64,000 bases of DNA from Zoogloea sp. (lineage in GTDB: Bacteria; Pseudomonadota; Gammaproteobacteria; Burkholderiales; Rhodocyclaceae), in NCBI GenBank assembly GCA_009026175.1, contig WBTZ01000004.1:1-64000 (forward strand), written 5' to 3'. The position numbers were made by a program, and so were the translations under genes. This document shows positions 40,483 to 50,243 of this stretch, piece by piece. Numbering within the stretch: position 1 is the stretch's first letter; the number at the start of each line of letters is the position of its first letter. Under the pieces are notes generated by a model. The model saw only the letters and a list, made by a program, of their open reading frames with translations, searched no databases and was not told where the DNA came from.

Positions 40483-43400
40483 TCAGGGCGAGGACTTGTC
40501 CTTCTCCTTGCCATCCACCACGGTCAGCGTGCGGCCGCCATCGGTCAGTCCGTAGGTGTCGGGCCGGTACATGTCTTCGGCAAATACCGGCGGGACCACG
40601 AACTTGCCGGGGGTGACCACCCGGGCACGGTAGAACAGCTGGATCGGGCCGTCCAGGCGCAGGGCTGCGGCAAAGCGGTCGTCGCGGAACTCCACGTGCT
40701 GGATGCGCCGGTCGGCCATGGCGGCGGCGGGATCGATGCCTTCGATGGTCACCGAGCCCATAGCTTCACCCTGGACCAGGTTGAGGTTCTCGATCTCCAG
40801 CCCGGCGGGGATGCGGTCCACCACCAGGGCGTTGGCGATATGCACCTTGGGCTTGACCAGGATCCGCAGCAGCACGCTTTCGCCGACCCGCAGGGGGCGT
40901 TCGCCCAGGGGTCTGCCCTGGCTGTCGAAGAGTTTCCGCTCCAGGGCGATGGCGTCGTTGCGCTCGGCCGGCATCCTGGCGGGGTGGCCGCTCACCCCCA
41001 GTTCGACGAAGAGCTTGTCGCTGTGGGTGTTGCGCAGCTTCACGCCGGCGGTGAGTCTGTCTGCGGCGAGGCTGCTCACCTGGTTGCCCGGGCCGTTCAG
41101 GGGCTGGGGCTTGTCGCCGCCCGTGGACAGCTCGGCACGCCAGGCCGCACCCTTCTCCGGGTTGCCGAGCTCGCGGCCGATCAGGAACAGGGCGAATTTT
41201 TCCTGGGTGCTGGTCCACCGGTTGCGGTCCAGTTCGGCCGCGGCCAGGGTCACCAGCGCGGCGCTGCCATCGGCCTGGATGCGGTGACGCTGGAGGAGCG
41301 CGTAGGACAAGGCTGCATCGCGCAGCGGGCTGCCATAGTCGCCCCACCAGTAGCCGTTGTCGCGGGGCCTGGCGATACCTTCGGCGATGGCCACCCTGGC
41401 CCGGGCTTCATCGCCCATCAGCTTGAGGGCGATCCCGAGCTGCACCAGGGCCAGGCCGGAGTGGGCCTGGGCCCGCAGTTCGTGGAGCTGGCGCAGGGTG
41501 GCCAGCGGGGCCTTCGATTCACGGGCCAGTACGTAGGCGCCGTAGGCCAGCACGCCAAAACGGCCGCTGCCGGCGTAGCGGCGGTCGGCCCAGATGCTGT
41601 TCTCGTTGTAGGCCGGCTTGGCCGTGGGGAGGCCGGCGACGCCTTCCTGCAGGGCGCGCAACAGGAAGTCGGCGGCTTTCTGCTGCACTGCCGGTGGTAC
41701 GTTGAAGCCCTGCTCGCGGGCATCCAGCAGGAAGTGGGTGACATAAGCCGACAGCCAGTATTCGTACTCCGAGACATTGCCCCACAGACTGAAGCCGCCG
41801 TTGGGGGCCTGCATGGCGCCGAGCCGGGCGATCGATTTCTCGAGCATGGCCGCCCGCTGCTCGCGGCTGAAGGGTTTGAGCCCGAAGCGCCGGGCCGCGT
41901 CTTCATCGACGAAGACATGTGGATAGGCGGTGCTGGTGGTCTGCTCGGCACAGCCATAGGGATAGACCAGCAGACCCTGGATGGCGCTGCGCACGTCGAT
42001 GGGCGGCTGGTTGGAGACGCTCAGGTGGGCTTCCACCGAATGCCGCAGGAAGCCACCCAGCTCGGCATCCTTGATCACGAGGGTCTCGTCCGGTGCCAGC
42101 GTGAAGCGGCGGCTGTACTGTTGCTGCGGTGCAGGGGCCTGGACCTGCAGGGCGAATTCCCGGCTCAGGCTCAGGCTGCCGCTGACTTGCACCCTGACGG
42201 CGGCAAGGCCGAAGGCGCTGCCGGCCTCGACCGGGAAGCGCAGGGTCTGCCGGCGTTGATCGGCGAGGGTGAGGGTCTGGCTGGCGTTCTGGATGCGCAG
42301 GCCGTCGGGTGAGCTGATCTCCACCTTCAGCTTCTGCTCGGCGCCGGACAGGTTGTGCAGGTCCAGGGCGACGGTGGCGCTGTCGCCGACGGTGAGGAAG
42401 CGGGGTGTGGACAACTCGGCGACCAGGGGGGCGGCCACCACCACTTCGGCCTCGGCGCTGCCGAACCTGTCGGGGCTCGCCACCACCGCCATCAGGCGCA
42501 GGCTGCCGTTGAAGTCGGGCACCGGCAGGCTGATCTCCGCCTCGCCCTGCTCGTCCAGGCTGACGGGGCCGGAGAAGAGGTCCACCAGGCGGACCTTCTT
42601 CGGCAGGCTCTGGGTGGGCTTGGGCGCCGCGTCGCCCCCCCACTTGAGCTTGCCCTTGCGCCCGGCCATCTTCTCGATCAGGCGGCCATACACGTCGTAC
42701 AGGTCGGCGCCGTAGCGCAGCTTGCCGAAGAAGTGCCCGTGGGGATCGGGGCTCGTGAAGCGGGTGATGTTGAGGATGCCCACATCGACCGCCGAGAGGG
42801 TCAGCACGGTGTTCTGGCCTTTGGCCGCAGGCACTTTGACCTTCACCTTGAGGGCAGTGTCGGGGAGCATCTTCTTCGGGGCCTCGAGGCTGACCGCCAG
42901 CTTGCGGTCACCCCGTTCGAGGGGCAGGTGGATGAGGCCGAGGGCCCGCGCCGGGGTGATTCGGTCGCCCTCGCTGCCCGGGCGCAGGACCAGCACGCTG
43001 ACGTGCAGGTCGTGGCGGCGCCAGGCCGGATCGAGGGGGATGTCCACGGTTGTGCCCTCGGCGGGCATGGCGAGACGTTTGACCCACAGGGTCTTGTCAC
43101 CTTCGACGCTGACCAGGGCCTGGCCGCCATGGGGCGGGGTGATGCTCAGGCGGACGCTGTCGCCATCCTTGTAGGCGGGTTTGTCGAGCTTGAGGGCGAC
43201 CCGGTCGGGGCGCAGGCCCTGCTCCTCGTCGCCCTTGGCGCTCCAGCCGGCGTAGAAGCGGTATTTGAGGGTCTTGCCGGTTTCCGGGTCACTGATTTCG
43301 AGGCGGTAGCGGCCGTACTTGACCGGCACCTCCAGCTGGCCGCGCTGGGTGGCGGTGAGGGCAACGCTGCGGGTGGCGACCAGCTCGTCGGTCTCGGTGA

Positions 43401-45621
43401 AGCCCGAATGCCAGCCGCGCTGGTCGTCGAAGCGCCAGTAGTAGTCCCGGTTCTCACGGAACAGGCGGACCGGCAGGCTGGCACCGCGCAGCTTGCCGTC
43501 CCGGTCGGCGCGGACGACCTCGAAGCGCGCGGGGGCGTTTTCACGGGCGTAGTCCCCCTGGAACAGGGGGCGCACACCGACCAGCACGGGGGCCGGCCAG
43601 TACACCCGCTCGACCGAGCGGACCACTGGGCGGCCGCCGCTCTCGAGCAGGCTCAGGGTGCTGCGGATCGTGAAGGGGGACTGGCGGCTGGAAGCGGGGT
43701 CCAGGTCGATGTCGAAGGTGGCCTTGCCGGCTTCGTCGAGGGTCGCCTCGTTCAGTTCGGCGCGGCTGCGGGCGCTGTCCTCGTTGGCGTCACCGAACTC
43801 GAAACCGGGCAGGCCCTGGCCCAGGGGGTTCTTGTTGCGCTCGTACTGGACGACGCCGAGGAGCCGGTTGCCGGAGGCCGGGGCGCCGTAGAGGTAGCTG
43901 CCCTGCACCTCCAGGTGGAAGGGGTGGTCCTTGTCCAGGCTGGGGTGAGCGGGCGTGAGCGCCAGCTTCATGCGCTCGGGCAGGAACTCCTCCACCTGGA
44001 AGCGGTAGGTGTTGGTGGGCAGCTTGTCGGCCGGGTCGGCGCGCAGCTCGAGCACCCAGGCGCCGGTCGGCGCGTCGGCCGGGAGCTCGATGGGGCGGCG
44101 GTAGTAGCCGGCGTGCTTGGTTTCGGCCTGCCAGGTGGCGGTGAACTGGGCCTTGCCGTCGGGGCGCTTGAGGATCGCCTGCACCGGCTGGGGCGGGACG
44201 GGGCGGCCGTCGGCATCCCGCGCCAGTACCGACAGGTCGAAGCGCTCGCCGGGCCGGTAGAGGTTGCGGCCGGACCAGGCGAACAGGCGTACCGCCCGCC
44301 CGGGCAGACCGGCGATGTCGAATTCGGACAGGTCCAGGGCCGGCTCACGGGTGGCGATCAGGGACATCTGCTGCCCCTTGCGGGCCATCACGACCCGGGC
44401 GCCGGCAGGGCGTTCGGCAAAGCTGGCGCGGCCGTCCGAGTCGGTCTCACCGCGGACCAGCAGCTTGCCCGCCTCGTCGATCCAGCTGATCTCGACCCCC
44501 TTGAGGCCCTTGCCGTCGGTGAGGGAGCTGACATAGGCGTCGCCACCCTTGTCGAACAGGCGCAGGTGGAGGCCCAGATCGCTCACGTAGAACCAGCTCA
44601 CCTGGTAGTCGTAGCGGAAGCGGTTGGGCTGGCTCATCACGGCGATGTAGACGCCGGGCTCCTGCAGGGCCTTGATGTCCTCGACGGGAATGAAGGTGAC
44701 GCTGCGCCGGTTGCTCTTCTGTTCGGTCAGGAAGCGGCCGGAATAGACGCTGTCGGTGAGGCCGTGCAGGCTGTCCAGCTCCCAGTTGCCAATGGCGCCG
44801 CGCAGTTTGAGGCGGCGGTTGGCGTAGTCGTAATCGTCGCCTTCCCCGTCGTCTTCATCCCTGGGGCTTGCATCGCGGGCCTGGCGGGCGGGGCTGATGA
44901 TGCGGTCGAGGAAACGCGGCAACTGGTCGGGCTTGACCCGCAGGAACTGGATGTCCACCTCGGGCACATTGACGGTGACCACCGGCAGGCCGCCGTTCTG
45001 GCGGGCGGGCAGCACCGCCCCCTGGCTGGCGAAGTAATAGGCCGGCGAGACCGTGGCCGTGCGGATCGAATAGCGGGCTTCGGCGTCCAGCTTCTGGCCA
45101 CTCCGGGCGGTGAGCCCGGTGGCGACGCGGACCACGTAGCGGGTGCGTGGCTTGATGTGGGGGAAGAAGAGCAGGCGCGGATTGTCGCCGACGGTCCAGG
45201 CGCCCTTGACCAGGGTGCCGCCATCGGTGGCGATGTCGGCGGGGGCGGTGCTGGCGACCGCGGTGGCCTTGCTGTCGGGGTCAGGGCTGCCTTCGCCATC
45301 CCCTTCTCCGCTGTCCTCTTCCTGCTGTGGCGGTCTGTCTGTCGTCGCACCGGCTTCCGGCGGCATCTCGAAGACCTGGATCTCCGGGCCGTAGCCGCGT
45401 CTGGCGTCGAGGGGCTGGCTGAAGGTCAGCGCCAGGGCTGGAGATCCGTCGAGATCCCGGTTGGCCAGCTCGATGATCCGGAATGGGCCGTCGGTGCCGT
45501 CCTCGGCCGGTCCGGCGTCGGCGCCGTTGCGGGTGAGATAGAGACCGGCGGCCACGGCGGCGACGAACATCACCAGGACGGAGACCAGGGCCAGGCCCCG
45601 GTGGCGGACAGGGGAAATCAC
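40483..45621 (-). CDS. Bacterial alpha-2-macroglobulin (YfhM-like) with thioester motif
   Basis: Large periplasmic protease trap anchored to the inner membrane. The reactive thioester motif is intact as YGCAEQTT (Cys and Gln form the bond). MG and bait-type beta domains precede it (YRPGERFDLSVLARD, PVPDFNGSLRLMAVVAS), and a six-hairpin complement-like domain follows (NGGFSLWGNVSEYEYWLSAYV). The GTG at 45621 follows AAAGGA at a good distance and places the membrane helix (ALVSVLVMFVAAVAAGLYL) near the N-terminus; an ATG at 45663 is also in frame but lacks a site. No lipobox cysteine is seen, unlike E. coli YfhM. Confidence 0.9.
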   Translation of the reverse strand: MISPVRHRGLALVSVLVMFVAAVAAGLYLTRNGADAGPAEDGTDGPFRIIELANRDLDGSPALALTFSQPLDARRGYGPEIQVFEMPPEAGATTDRPPQQEEDSGEGDGEGSPDPDSKATAVASTAPADIATDGGTLVKGAWTVGDNPRLLFFPHIKPRTRYVVRVATGLTARSGQKLDAEARYSIRTATVSPAYYFASQGAVLPARQNGGLPVVTVNVPEVDIQFLRVKPDQLPRFLDRIISPARQARDASPRDEDDGEGDDYDYANRRLKLRGAIGNWELDSLHGLTDSVYSGRFLTEQKSNRRSVTFIPVEDIKALQEPGVYIAVMSQPNRFRYDYQVSWFYVSDLGLHLRLFDKGGDAYVSSLTDGKGLKGVEISWIDEAGKLLVRGETDSDGRASFAERPAGARVVMARKGQQMSLIATREPALDLSEFDIAGLPGRAVRLFAWSGRNLYRPGERFDLSVLARDADGRPVPPQPVQAILKRPDGKAQFTATWQAETKHAGYYRRPIELPADAPTGAWVLELRADPADKLPTNTYRFQVEEFLPERMKLALTPAHPSLDKDHPFHLEVQGSYLYGAPASGNRLLGVVQYERNKNPLGQGLPGFEFGDANEDSARSRAELNEATLDEAGKATFDIDLDPASSRQSPFTIRSTLSLLESGGRPVVRSVERVYWPAPVLVGVRPLFQGDYARENAPARFEVVRADRDGKLRGASLPVRLFRENRDYYWRFDDQRGWHSGFTETDELVATRSVALTATQRGQLEVPVKYGRYRLEISDPETGKTLKYRFYAGWSAKGDEEQGLRPDRVALKLDKPAYKDGDSVRLSITPPHGGQALVSVEGDKTLWVKRLAMPAEGTTVDIPLDPAWRRHDLHVSVLVLRPGSEGDRITPARALGLIHLPLERGDRKLAVSLEAPKKMLPDTALKVKVKVPAAKGQNTVLTLSAVDVGILNITRFTSPDPHGHFFGKLRYGADLYDVYGRLIEKMAGRKGKLKWGGDAAPKPTQSLPKKVRLVDLFSGPVSLDEQGEAEISLPVPDFNGSLRLMAVVASPDRFGSAEAEVVVAAPLVAELSTPRFLTVGDSATVALDLHNLSGAEQKLKVEISSPDGLRIQNASQTLTLADQRRQTLRFPVEAGSAFGLAAVRVQVSGSLSLSREFALQVQAPAPQQQYSRRFTLAPDETLVIKDAELGGFLRHSVEAHLSVSNQPPIDVRSAIQGLLVYPYGCAEQTTSTAYPHVFVDEDAARRFGLKPFSREQRAAMLEKSIARLGAMQAPNGGFSLWGNVSEYEYWLSAYVTHFLLDAREQGFNVPPAVQQKAADFLLRALQEGVAGLPTAKPAYNENSIWADRRYAGSGRFGVLAYGAYVLARESKAPLATLRQLHELRAQAHSGLALVQLGIALKLMGDEARARVAIAEGIARPRDNGYWWGDYGSPLRDAALSYALLQRHRIQADGSAALVTLAAAELDRNRWTSTQEKFALFLIGRELGNPEKGAAWRAELSTGGDKPQPLNGPGNQVSSLAADRLTAGVKLRNTHSDKLFVELGVSGHPARMPAERNDAIALERKLFDSQGRPLGERPLRVGESVLLRILVKPKVHIANALVVDRIPAGLEIENLNLVQGEAMGSVTIEGIDPAAAMADRRIQHVEFRDDRFAAALRLDGPIQLFYRARVVTPGKFVVPPVFAEDMYRPDTYGLTDGGRTLTVVDGKEKDKSSP

Positions 45622-45722
45622 GGGCGTCCTTTCAGGCGCAGCCTGGGGCTGGCCAGCGAGCATGACGGAGCAATGTGACGGGCAATGTACCCGAGCCCGA
45701 GTCGCCCGAGAAGGCTTGGTTC

Positions 45723-45983
45723 TCAGCGGTTGGCGGCTTCGGCCTCCTTGCGGCGCTGTTCGGCTTGCTGGTTGGCTGCATCGAGCTGGGTTTCGATGCG
45801 CGCCTTGGTGGCCTGGGCCTGTTCAGCCTCGTGGGCCTTGAGCTTGGCAGCCGTGGCGGCGCTGCTGCCCGCATCGCCGAGGCCACAGCCGGCGAGGGGG
45901 ATCAGCAGTGCTGCCAGCAGCGTTGGACGGATAGCGCGGGATGGGCGGGGCAGGCGGATGGAGGCAGGGAGAGAGGCAGGCAT
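45723..45983 (-). CDS. Small lipoprotein with charged coiled-coil tail
   Basis: 86-residue predicted lipoprotein. The signal ends in a lipobox (LIPLAGC), and the mature part is a charged, alanine/glutamine-rich helix (KLKAHEAEQAQATKARIETQL). The ATG at 45983 follows AGGAG by six bases and replaces an upstream in-frame codon at 46022. Not recognised as a named family. It could be cotranscribed with the downstream alpha-2-macroglobulin gene. Confidence 0.7.
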   Translation of the reverse strand: MPASLPASIRLPRPSRAIRPTLLAALLIPLAGCGLGDAGSSAATAAKLKAHEAEQAQATKARIETQLDAANQQAEQRRKEAEAANR

Positions 45984-46074
45984 GGCGGCTCCTGGTGGCG
46001 GGGCATGACGGGATTCATCCACACATTAGCGCGTGTGGCGCGTTCCGTCATGCCCCGCCGGCAATGGGGAGGCC

Positions 46075-46338
46075 TTATTTCCTGGCCGGGCCCACGGTGA
46101 GCTCGTCCTTCATGCGGGCGATGCTCTTGTCGCCAAATCCCTTGATGTTCTTCAGGTCGTCGAGGCTCTTGAAGGGACCGTTCTTGGTCCGGTAATCCAC
46201 GATGGCCTGGGCCTTGGACGGGCCGATGCCCTTGACGCTGTCCAGCTCGGCCACCGTGGCGGTGTTGAGGTTGACCGCCCCGAAGGCGCTGTGGATGCCG
46301 GCAAGGGCCAGGAAGAGGAAGGTGCGCAGGCGTTTCAT
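46075..46338 (-). CDS. ComEA-like helix-hairpin-helix DNA-binding protein
   Basis: Short secreted protein (87 residues) with an N-terminal signal (RLRTFLFLALAGIHSAFGA) and one ComEA-type helix-hairpin-helix pair: VNLNTATVAELDSVKGIGPSKAQAI and LKNIKGFGDKSIARM. In Gram-negative bacteria such proteins bind incoming DNA in the periplasm during natural transformation. The ATG at 46338 (MKRLRTF) is preferred because the signal peptide begins there. Confidence 0.88.
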   Translation of the reverse strand: MKRLRTFLFLALAGIHSAFGAVNLNTATVAELDSVKGIGPSKAQAIVDYRTKNGPFKSLDDLKNIKGFGDKSIARMKDELTVGPARK

Positions 46339-46493
46339 GATGTCTCCTTGTGCTTCTGGTTGTGGTGGAAATGACATTTAACTAAATGCAAAAGGCATTT
46401 TCAAGCGCTTTGGAAACATCCGGAGATGATTCCATGCGCACCGCTCTGGCTGTGGCGCGTTGATTGGGTACGAATCCACCCCGGAGTCCTTCC

Positions 46494-46688
46494 ATGAAGA
46501 CCCTGCTCTTGCTGCTCCTGCCCGCTGCCCTCCTTGGAGGCTGTGTTGTCCTGCCGGTCGGGGGCGGCCATCACCACGGCTATTACCGCTACGACGCGCC
46601 TCCGCCGGCGGTGGTGGTTCCGGCACCCCGCCCGGGTTATGGCCCGGGTCCGGGCTACGGCCGTGGTTGGGATCGCCGGGGCTGGTAA
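46494..46688 (+). CDS. Small Gly/Pro/Tyr-rich lipoprotein
   Basis: 64-residue lipoprotein with signal peptide MKTLLLLLLPAALLGGC, in which LLGGC is the lipobox. The mature part is rich in His, Pro, Gly and Tyr (GGGHHHGYYRYDAPPPAVVV, PGYGPGPGYGRGWDRRGW) and ends in basic residues. Many Proteobacteria encode such short low-complexity lipoproteins without known function. Confidence 0.75.
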   Translation: MKTLLLLLLPAALLGGCVVLPVGGGHHHGYYRYDAPPPAVVVPAPRPGYGPGPGYGRGWDRRGW

Positions 46689-46793
46689 GCCTGCGTAAAA
46701 ATTGCGGCCGGCGGAGGGGTTTGGGCTTATGCTCGACGCCTGCGAACAACCCTTCCGCGGGCATGCCCGAGCCGGGCGTGCCATCCCTGTCCG

Positions 46794-48602
46794 ATGCCGT
46801 CTGCCCTGCGATCCATTCCAACCCACGAACACCGCCTGACCCTGGCCGAGGTGCTCGACCTGCTGATGCTCGACCACCTGGTGGATCCGGCCGATGCGGA
46901 TGCGCTGCGTCTGGCCCAGGGCATGAAGTCCGGCGAAACCCATCCCCTGATCGTCATCGCCGGCCAGAAGTGGGCGTCGCGCCAGGCGCCGCACCGGGTG
47001 CTGGGCCTCGAGGAACTCACCGAGTGGCTGGCCGGTAAGCTGGAGCTGGACTATTTCCGCATCGACCCGCTGAAGATCGATTTCGCGGCGGTGACCGCCG
47101 TGATGTCCTCTGCCTACGCCACCCGTTTCGGCGTGCTGCCGGTGCAGGTGGGGCTGCGCGAGGTGGTGGTGGCGACCTCCCAGCCTTTCCTGCGGGAATG
47201 GGAAAGGGAGGTGTCCGGCATCCTCAAGAAGGAGATCCGCCGGGTCATGGCCAACCCGGCCGATGTGGCCCGATACCTGGTGGAGTTCTACAACCTGGCC
47301 CGTTCGGTCAAGAATGCGGCCCAGAGCAGCGGCCACTCGGGCAGCCACCTGTCGTCCTTCGAGCAGTTGGTGGAACTGGGCCAGGGCAACCGCCAGTTCG
47401 ATGCCAACGACCGCCACATCGTCAATATCGTGGACTGGTTGTGGCAGTACGCCTTCGAGCAGCGCGCCAGCGACATCCACATCGAGCCGCGGCGCGACAT
47501 GGGACTGGTGCGCTTCCGCATCGACGGGGTGCTGCACCAGGTGTACCAGATGCCGATGTCGGTGCTGGTCGCGATGACCAGCCGCATCAAGATTCTCGGC
47601 CGCATGGACGTGGTGGAGAAGCGCCGCCCCCAGGACGGCCGCATCAAGACCCGGGTGGCGAGCGGCAAGGAGGTGGAGCTGCGCCTGTCCACCCTGCCCA
47701 CGGCCTTCGGCGAAAAGCTGGTGATGCGCATCTTCGATCCGGAGGTGCTGGTCCGCAACATGGTGGAGCTGGGTTTCTCCGAGCAGGACGAGGCACGCTG
47801 GAAGTCCATCTCGTCCCGCCCCAACGGCATCATCCTGGTGACGGGGCCCACCGGCTCGGGCAAGACCACCACCCTGTACTCGACCCTCAAGCAGCTGGCC
47901 ACGCCGGAGGTGAACGTGTGCACCATCGAGGACCCGATCGAGATGGTGGAGCCGGCCTTCAACCAGATGCAGGTCCAGCAGTCGATCGAGCTGGGCTTTG
48001 CCGAGGGTGTGCGGGCGCTGATGCGCCAGGACCCGGACATCATCATGGTGGGCGAGATCCGCGACCTGGAAACGGCCGAGATGGCGATCCAGGCGGCCCT
48101 CACCGGCCACCTCGTGCTGTCCACCCTGCACACCAACGATGCCCCGTCGGCGGTGACCCGCATGCTCGACCTCGGGGTGCCCGCCTATCTGCTCAATGCC
48201 ACCCTGCTGGGCATCATGGCCCAGCGTCTGGTGCGCATCCTGTGCCCCCACTGCAAACAGGCGCATCCGATGACGCCGGAGCAGGAGGCCATCTGGGATC
48301 ACCTGGTGACTCCCTGGAAGGCCCCGCGGCCGGCCCGCATCCACCGGGCGACGGGGTGCATCGAATGTCGCATGACCGGCTACATGGGGCGTATCGGTCT
48401 CTACGAGATCCTGCTGATGTCGCCCGAGGTTCGCCGGGCAGTGGGGGGCGAGGTGGATATCGCGCGCATCCGCGACCTGGCGATCCGTGAAGGAATGAAG
48501 CCTCTGCGCCTGTCCGGGGCCCTCAAGGTGGCGGCCGGCATCACCACGCTCGAGGAAGTGGTCAAGGTTGCACCGCCCGCGGAGAACGACGAAGGCCGCT
48601 GA
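46794..48602 (+). CDS. GspE/PulE/PilB-family secretion ATPase
   Basis: Hexameric traffic ATPase of the type II secretion/type IV pilus family. An N-terminal MshEN-like domain (LDHLVDPADADALRLAQ, FRIDPLKIDFAAV) is followed by the ATPase core with Walker A GPTGSGKTTTLYSTL, the Asp box region TIEDPIEMVEP, Walker B DPDIIMVGEIRDLETAEMAI, and a zinc site (LCPHCK and CIECRMTGYMGRIGLYE). No gsp or pil genes are adjacent, so this is an orphan copy and its machine is not identifiable. Confidence 0.88.
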   Translation: MPSALRSIPTHEHRLTLAEVLDLLMLDHLVDPADADALRLAQGMKSGETHPLIVIAGQKWASRQAPHRVLGLEELTEWLAGKLELDYFRIDPLKIDFAAVTAVMSSAYATRFGVLPVQVGLREVVVATSQPFLREWEREVSGILKKEIRRVMANPADVARYLVEFYNLARSVKNAAQSSGHSGSHLSSFEQLVELGQGNRQFDANDRHIVNIVDWLWQYAFEQRASDIHIEPRRDMGLVRFRIDGVLHQVYQMPMSVLVAMTSRIKILGRMDVVEKRRPQDGRIKTRVASGKEVELRLSTLPTAFGEKLVMRIFDPEVLVRNMVELGFSEQDEARWKSISSRPNGIILVTGPTGSGKTTTLYSTLKQLATPEVNVCTIEDPIEMVEPAFNQMQVQQSIELGFAEGVRALMRQDPDIIMVGEIRDLETAEMAIQAALTGHLVLSTLHTNDAPSAVTRMLDLGVPAYLLNATLLGIMAQRLVRILCPHCKQAHPMTPEQEAIWDHLVTPWKAPRPARIHRATGCIECRMTGYMGRIGLYEILLMSPEVRRAVGGEVDIARIRDLAIREGMKPLRLSGALKVAAGITTLEEVVKVAPPAENDEGR

Positions 48603-48713
48603 ACTGCGCCGGAACGTGCTGTCCGGCCTCATTCATCCTTTTTCACGCGTCTCGCGGCGGCAGACTACAATCGGCGCCATTCAGGGGCCTTGCCCCATCA
48701 TCAGGAGCCTTTC

Positions 48714-50141
48714 ATGGCCGCATCCCCCGACAGCGTCAGCATGGCCCTGTTCTGTGACTTCGAGAACGTCGCCCTCGGCGTGCGCGACGCCAATTACGAG
48801 AAGTTCGATATCAAGCTGGTGCTCGAGCGCCTGCTCCTCAAGGGCAGCATCGTGGTCAAGAAGGCCTATTGCGACTGGGAGCGTTACAAGGGCTTCAAGG
48901 CCGGCATGCACGAGGCCAACTTCGAGTTGATCGAGATTCCCCATGTGCGCCAGTCTGGCAAGAACTCCGCCGACATCCGCCTGGTGGTGGATGCGCTGGA
49001 CCTCTGCTACACCAAGAGCCACGTGGACACCTTCGTGATCATCAGTGGCGATTCGGATTTTTCGCCCCTGGTCTCCAAGCTGCGCGAGAACGCCAAGCAG
49101 GTGATCGGCGTGGGGGTCAAGCAATCCACTTCCGATCTGCTCATCGCCAACTGCGACGAGTTCATCTTCTACGACGACCTGGTCCGCGAGACCCGCCAGG
49201 CGGCTGCCCGGCGCGAGCCCAAGGAGACCCAGCCGGCCCCCCGGCGCAGCCCCGAGGAGGAGAAGCGCCGCAAGGAGGAAACCGACGCCCGGCGCAGCCG
49301 CGCGGTGGACATCGTGGCCGAGACCTTCGAGGCCCTGCTGGCCGAAAGGGGCGACACCGGGAAGATCTGGGCGTCGGTGCTGAAGGAGGCGATCAAGCGC
49401 CGCAAGCCCGATTTCAGCGAAACCCGCTATGGTTTCAAGGCCTTCGGCAACCTCCTCGAAGAGGCCCAGGCCCGTGGTCTGCTTGAAGTGGGACGGGACG
49501 AAAAGTCCGGCACCTGGGTCACCCGGGGGGCTTCCTCCGGCAGCCGTCAGGAATCGCTCCCCGCGCAGGACGCGGCGCTGCCCTTCGATGCCCCGCAGCC
49601 TGCGGAAGCCGGCAACCAGGCGGCACCCGCCGAATCCCGTCGCCCGGCCCGGCGCAATGGGCGGGGTGGCCGCAAGGGACACGCAGAGCTGCCCATCGAT
49701 GAGTCCCAGCCTCCGGTCGACGACGCCTCCGAGGCTATCGAAATCCGCATCCTCAACGAGGTGGCTGAGTCCGTCGAGTTGGCGAAGGAGAGTGTCCGGG
49801 AGACGGGGCGCAAAGGACGCGGCCGGCGCAAGCCCGCCGAGCCGGTGAGTGAATCCGGCGCCGTGCCGCTGCCTGCCATCGCGCCGGTGGTGGATGCGCC
49901 ACCGCCGGCCGTCGCGGCCCAGCCCGAAGGCCCGGATGCGGCAGGTGCCGACAGCAAGTCCGAAACCCCGGGCAAGCCGCGCAAGCGCAGCCCGCGCAAG
50001 AAGGCCGAGCCGGCAGCCGAAGCGGCCGTTGAAGTGCTTGCCGCATCGCCTGAGCCGTCTGCCGAACCCTCCGGCGAAGCCGAGCCCCGCCGCAAGAAGC
50101 CTGCGCGGGAGCGCCGCCCCAGGAAATCCGCCGAGAGCTGA
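48714..50141 (+). CDS. NYN-domain RNase-like protein with OST-HTH/LOTUS domain
   Basis: Residues 1-160 form a NYN (PIN-like, LabA/DUF88) nuclease domain with acidic residues in LFCDFENVALG, IRLVVDALDLCY and FVIISGDSDFSPLVSKL. After a charged linker, residues 195-275 form an OST-HTH/LOTUS RNA-binding domain (AVDIVAETFEALLAERGDTGKIWASVLKEAIKRRKPDF by order; positions about 200-238). The remaining 200 residues are low-complexity, Pro/Ala/Lys/Arg-rich and end in a basic tail. The ATG at 48714 has AGGAG seven bases upstream. An RNA-processing role is inferred from the domains. Confidence 0.82.
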   Translation: MAASPDSVSMALFCDFENVALGVRDANYEKFDIKLVLERLLLKGSIVVKKAYCDWERYKGFKAGMHEANFELIEIPHVRQSGKNSADIRLVVDALDLCYTKSHVDTFVIISGDSDFSPLVSKLRENAKQVIGVGVKQSTSDLLIANCDEFIFYDDLVRETRQAAARREPKETQPAPRRSPEEEKRRKEETDARRSRAVDIVAETFEALLAERGDTGKIWASVLKEAIKRRKPDFSETRYGFKAFGNLLEEAQARGLLEVGRDEKSGTWVTRGASSGSRQESLPAQDAALPFDAPQPAEAGNQAAPAESRRPARRNGRGGRKGHAELPIDESQPPVDDASEAIEIRILNEVAESVELAKESVRETGRKGRGRRKPAEPVSESGAVPLPAIAPVVDAPPPAVAAQPEGPDAAGADSKSETPGKPRKRSPRKKAEPAAEAAVEVLAASPEPSAEPSGEAEPRRKKPARERRPRKSAES

Positions 50142-50165
50142 TCCGCCGGTCCAGCAGATCGGGGT

Positions 50166-50199
50166 ACCGGCGGGCTGAACTTCCCTTCTGCCCGCCGGT
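50166..50199. terminator. Hairpin after the NYN-LOTUS gene
   Basis: Perfect 10-bp stem ACCGGCGGGC / GCCCGCCGGT with a 14-base loop. There is no strong T-run, so termination is only probable. Confidence 0.4.
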
Positions 50200-50243
50200 C
50201 AGTCACCTTTGCCTTGTTCTCCGTCGCGCCGGCGGTCTACCCC

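Noticed and set aside
42355..45678. Long open frame on the plus strand (1107 codons) opposite the macroglobulin gene
   Set aside because: Gly/Ala/His/Gln-rich antisense artefact of GC-rich coding; the minus strand has a clear thioester protein.
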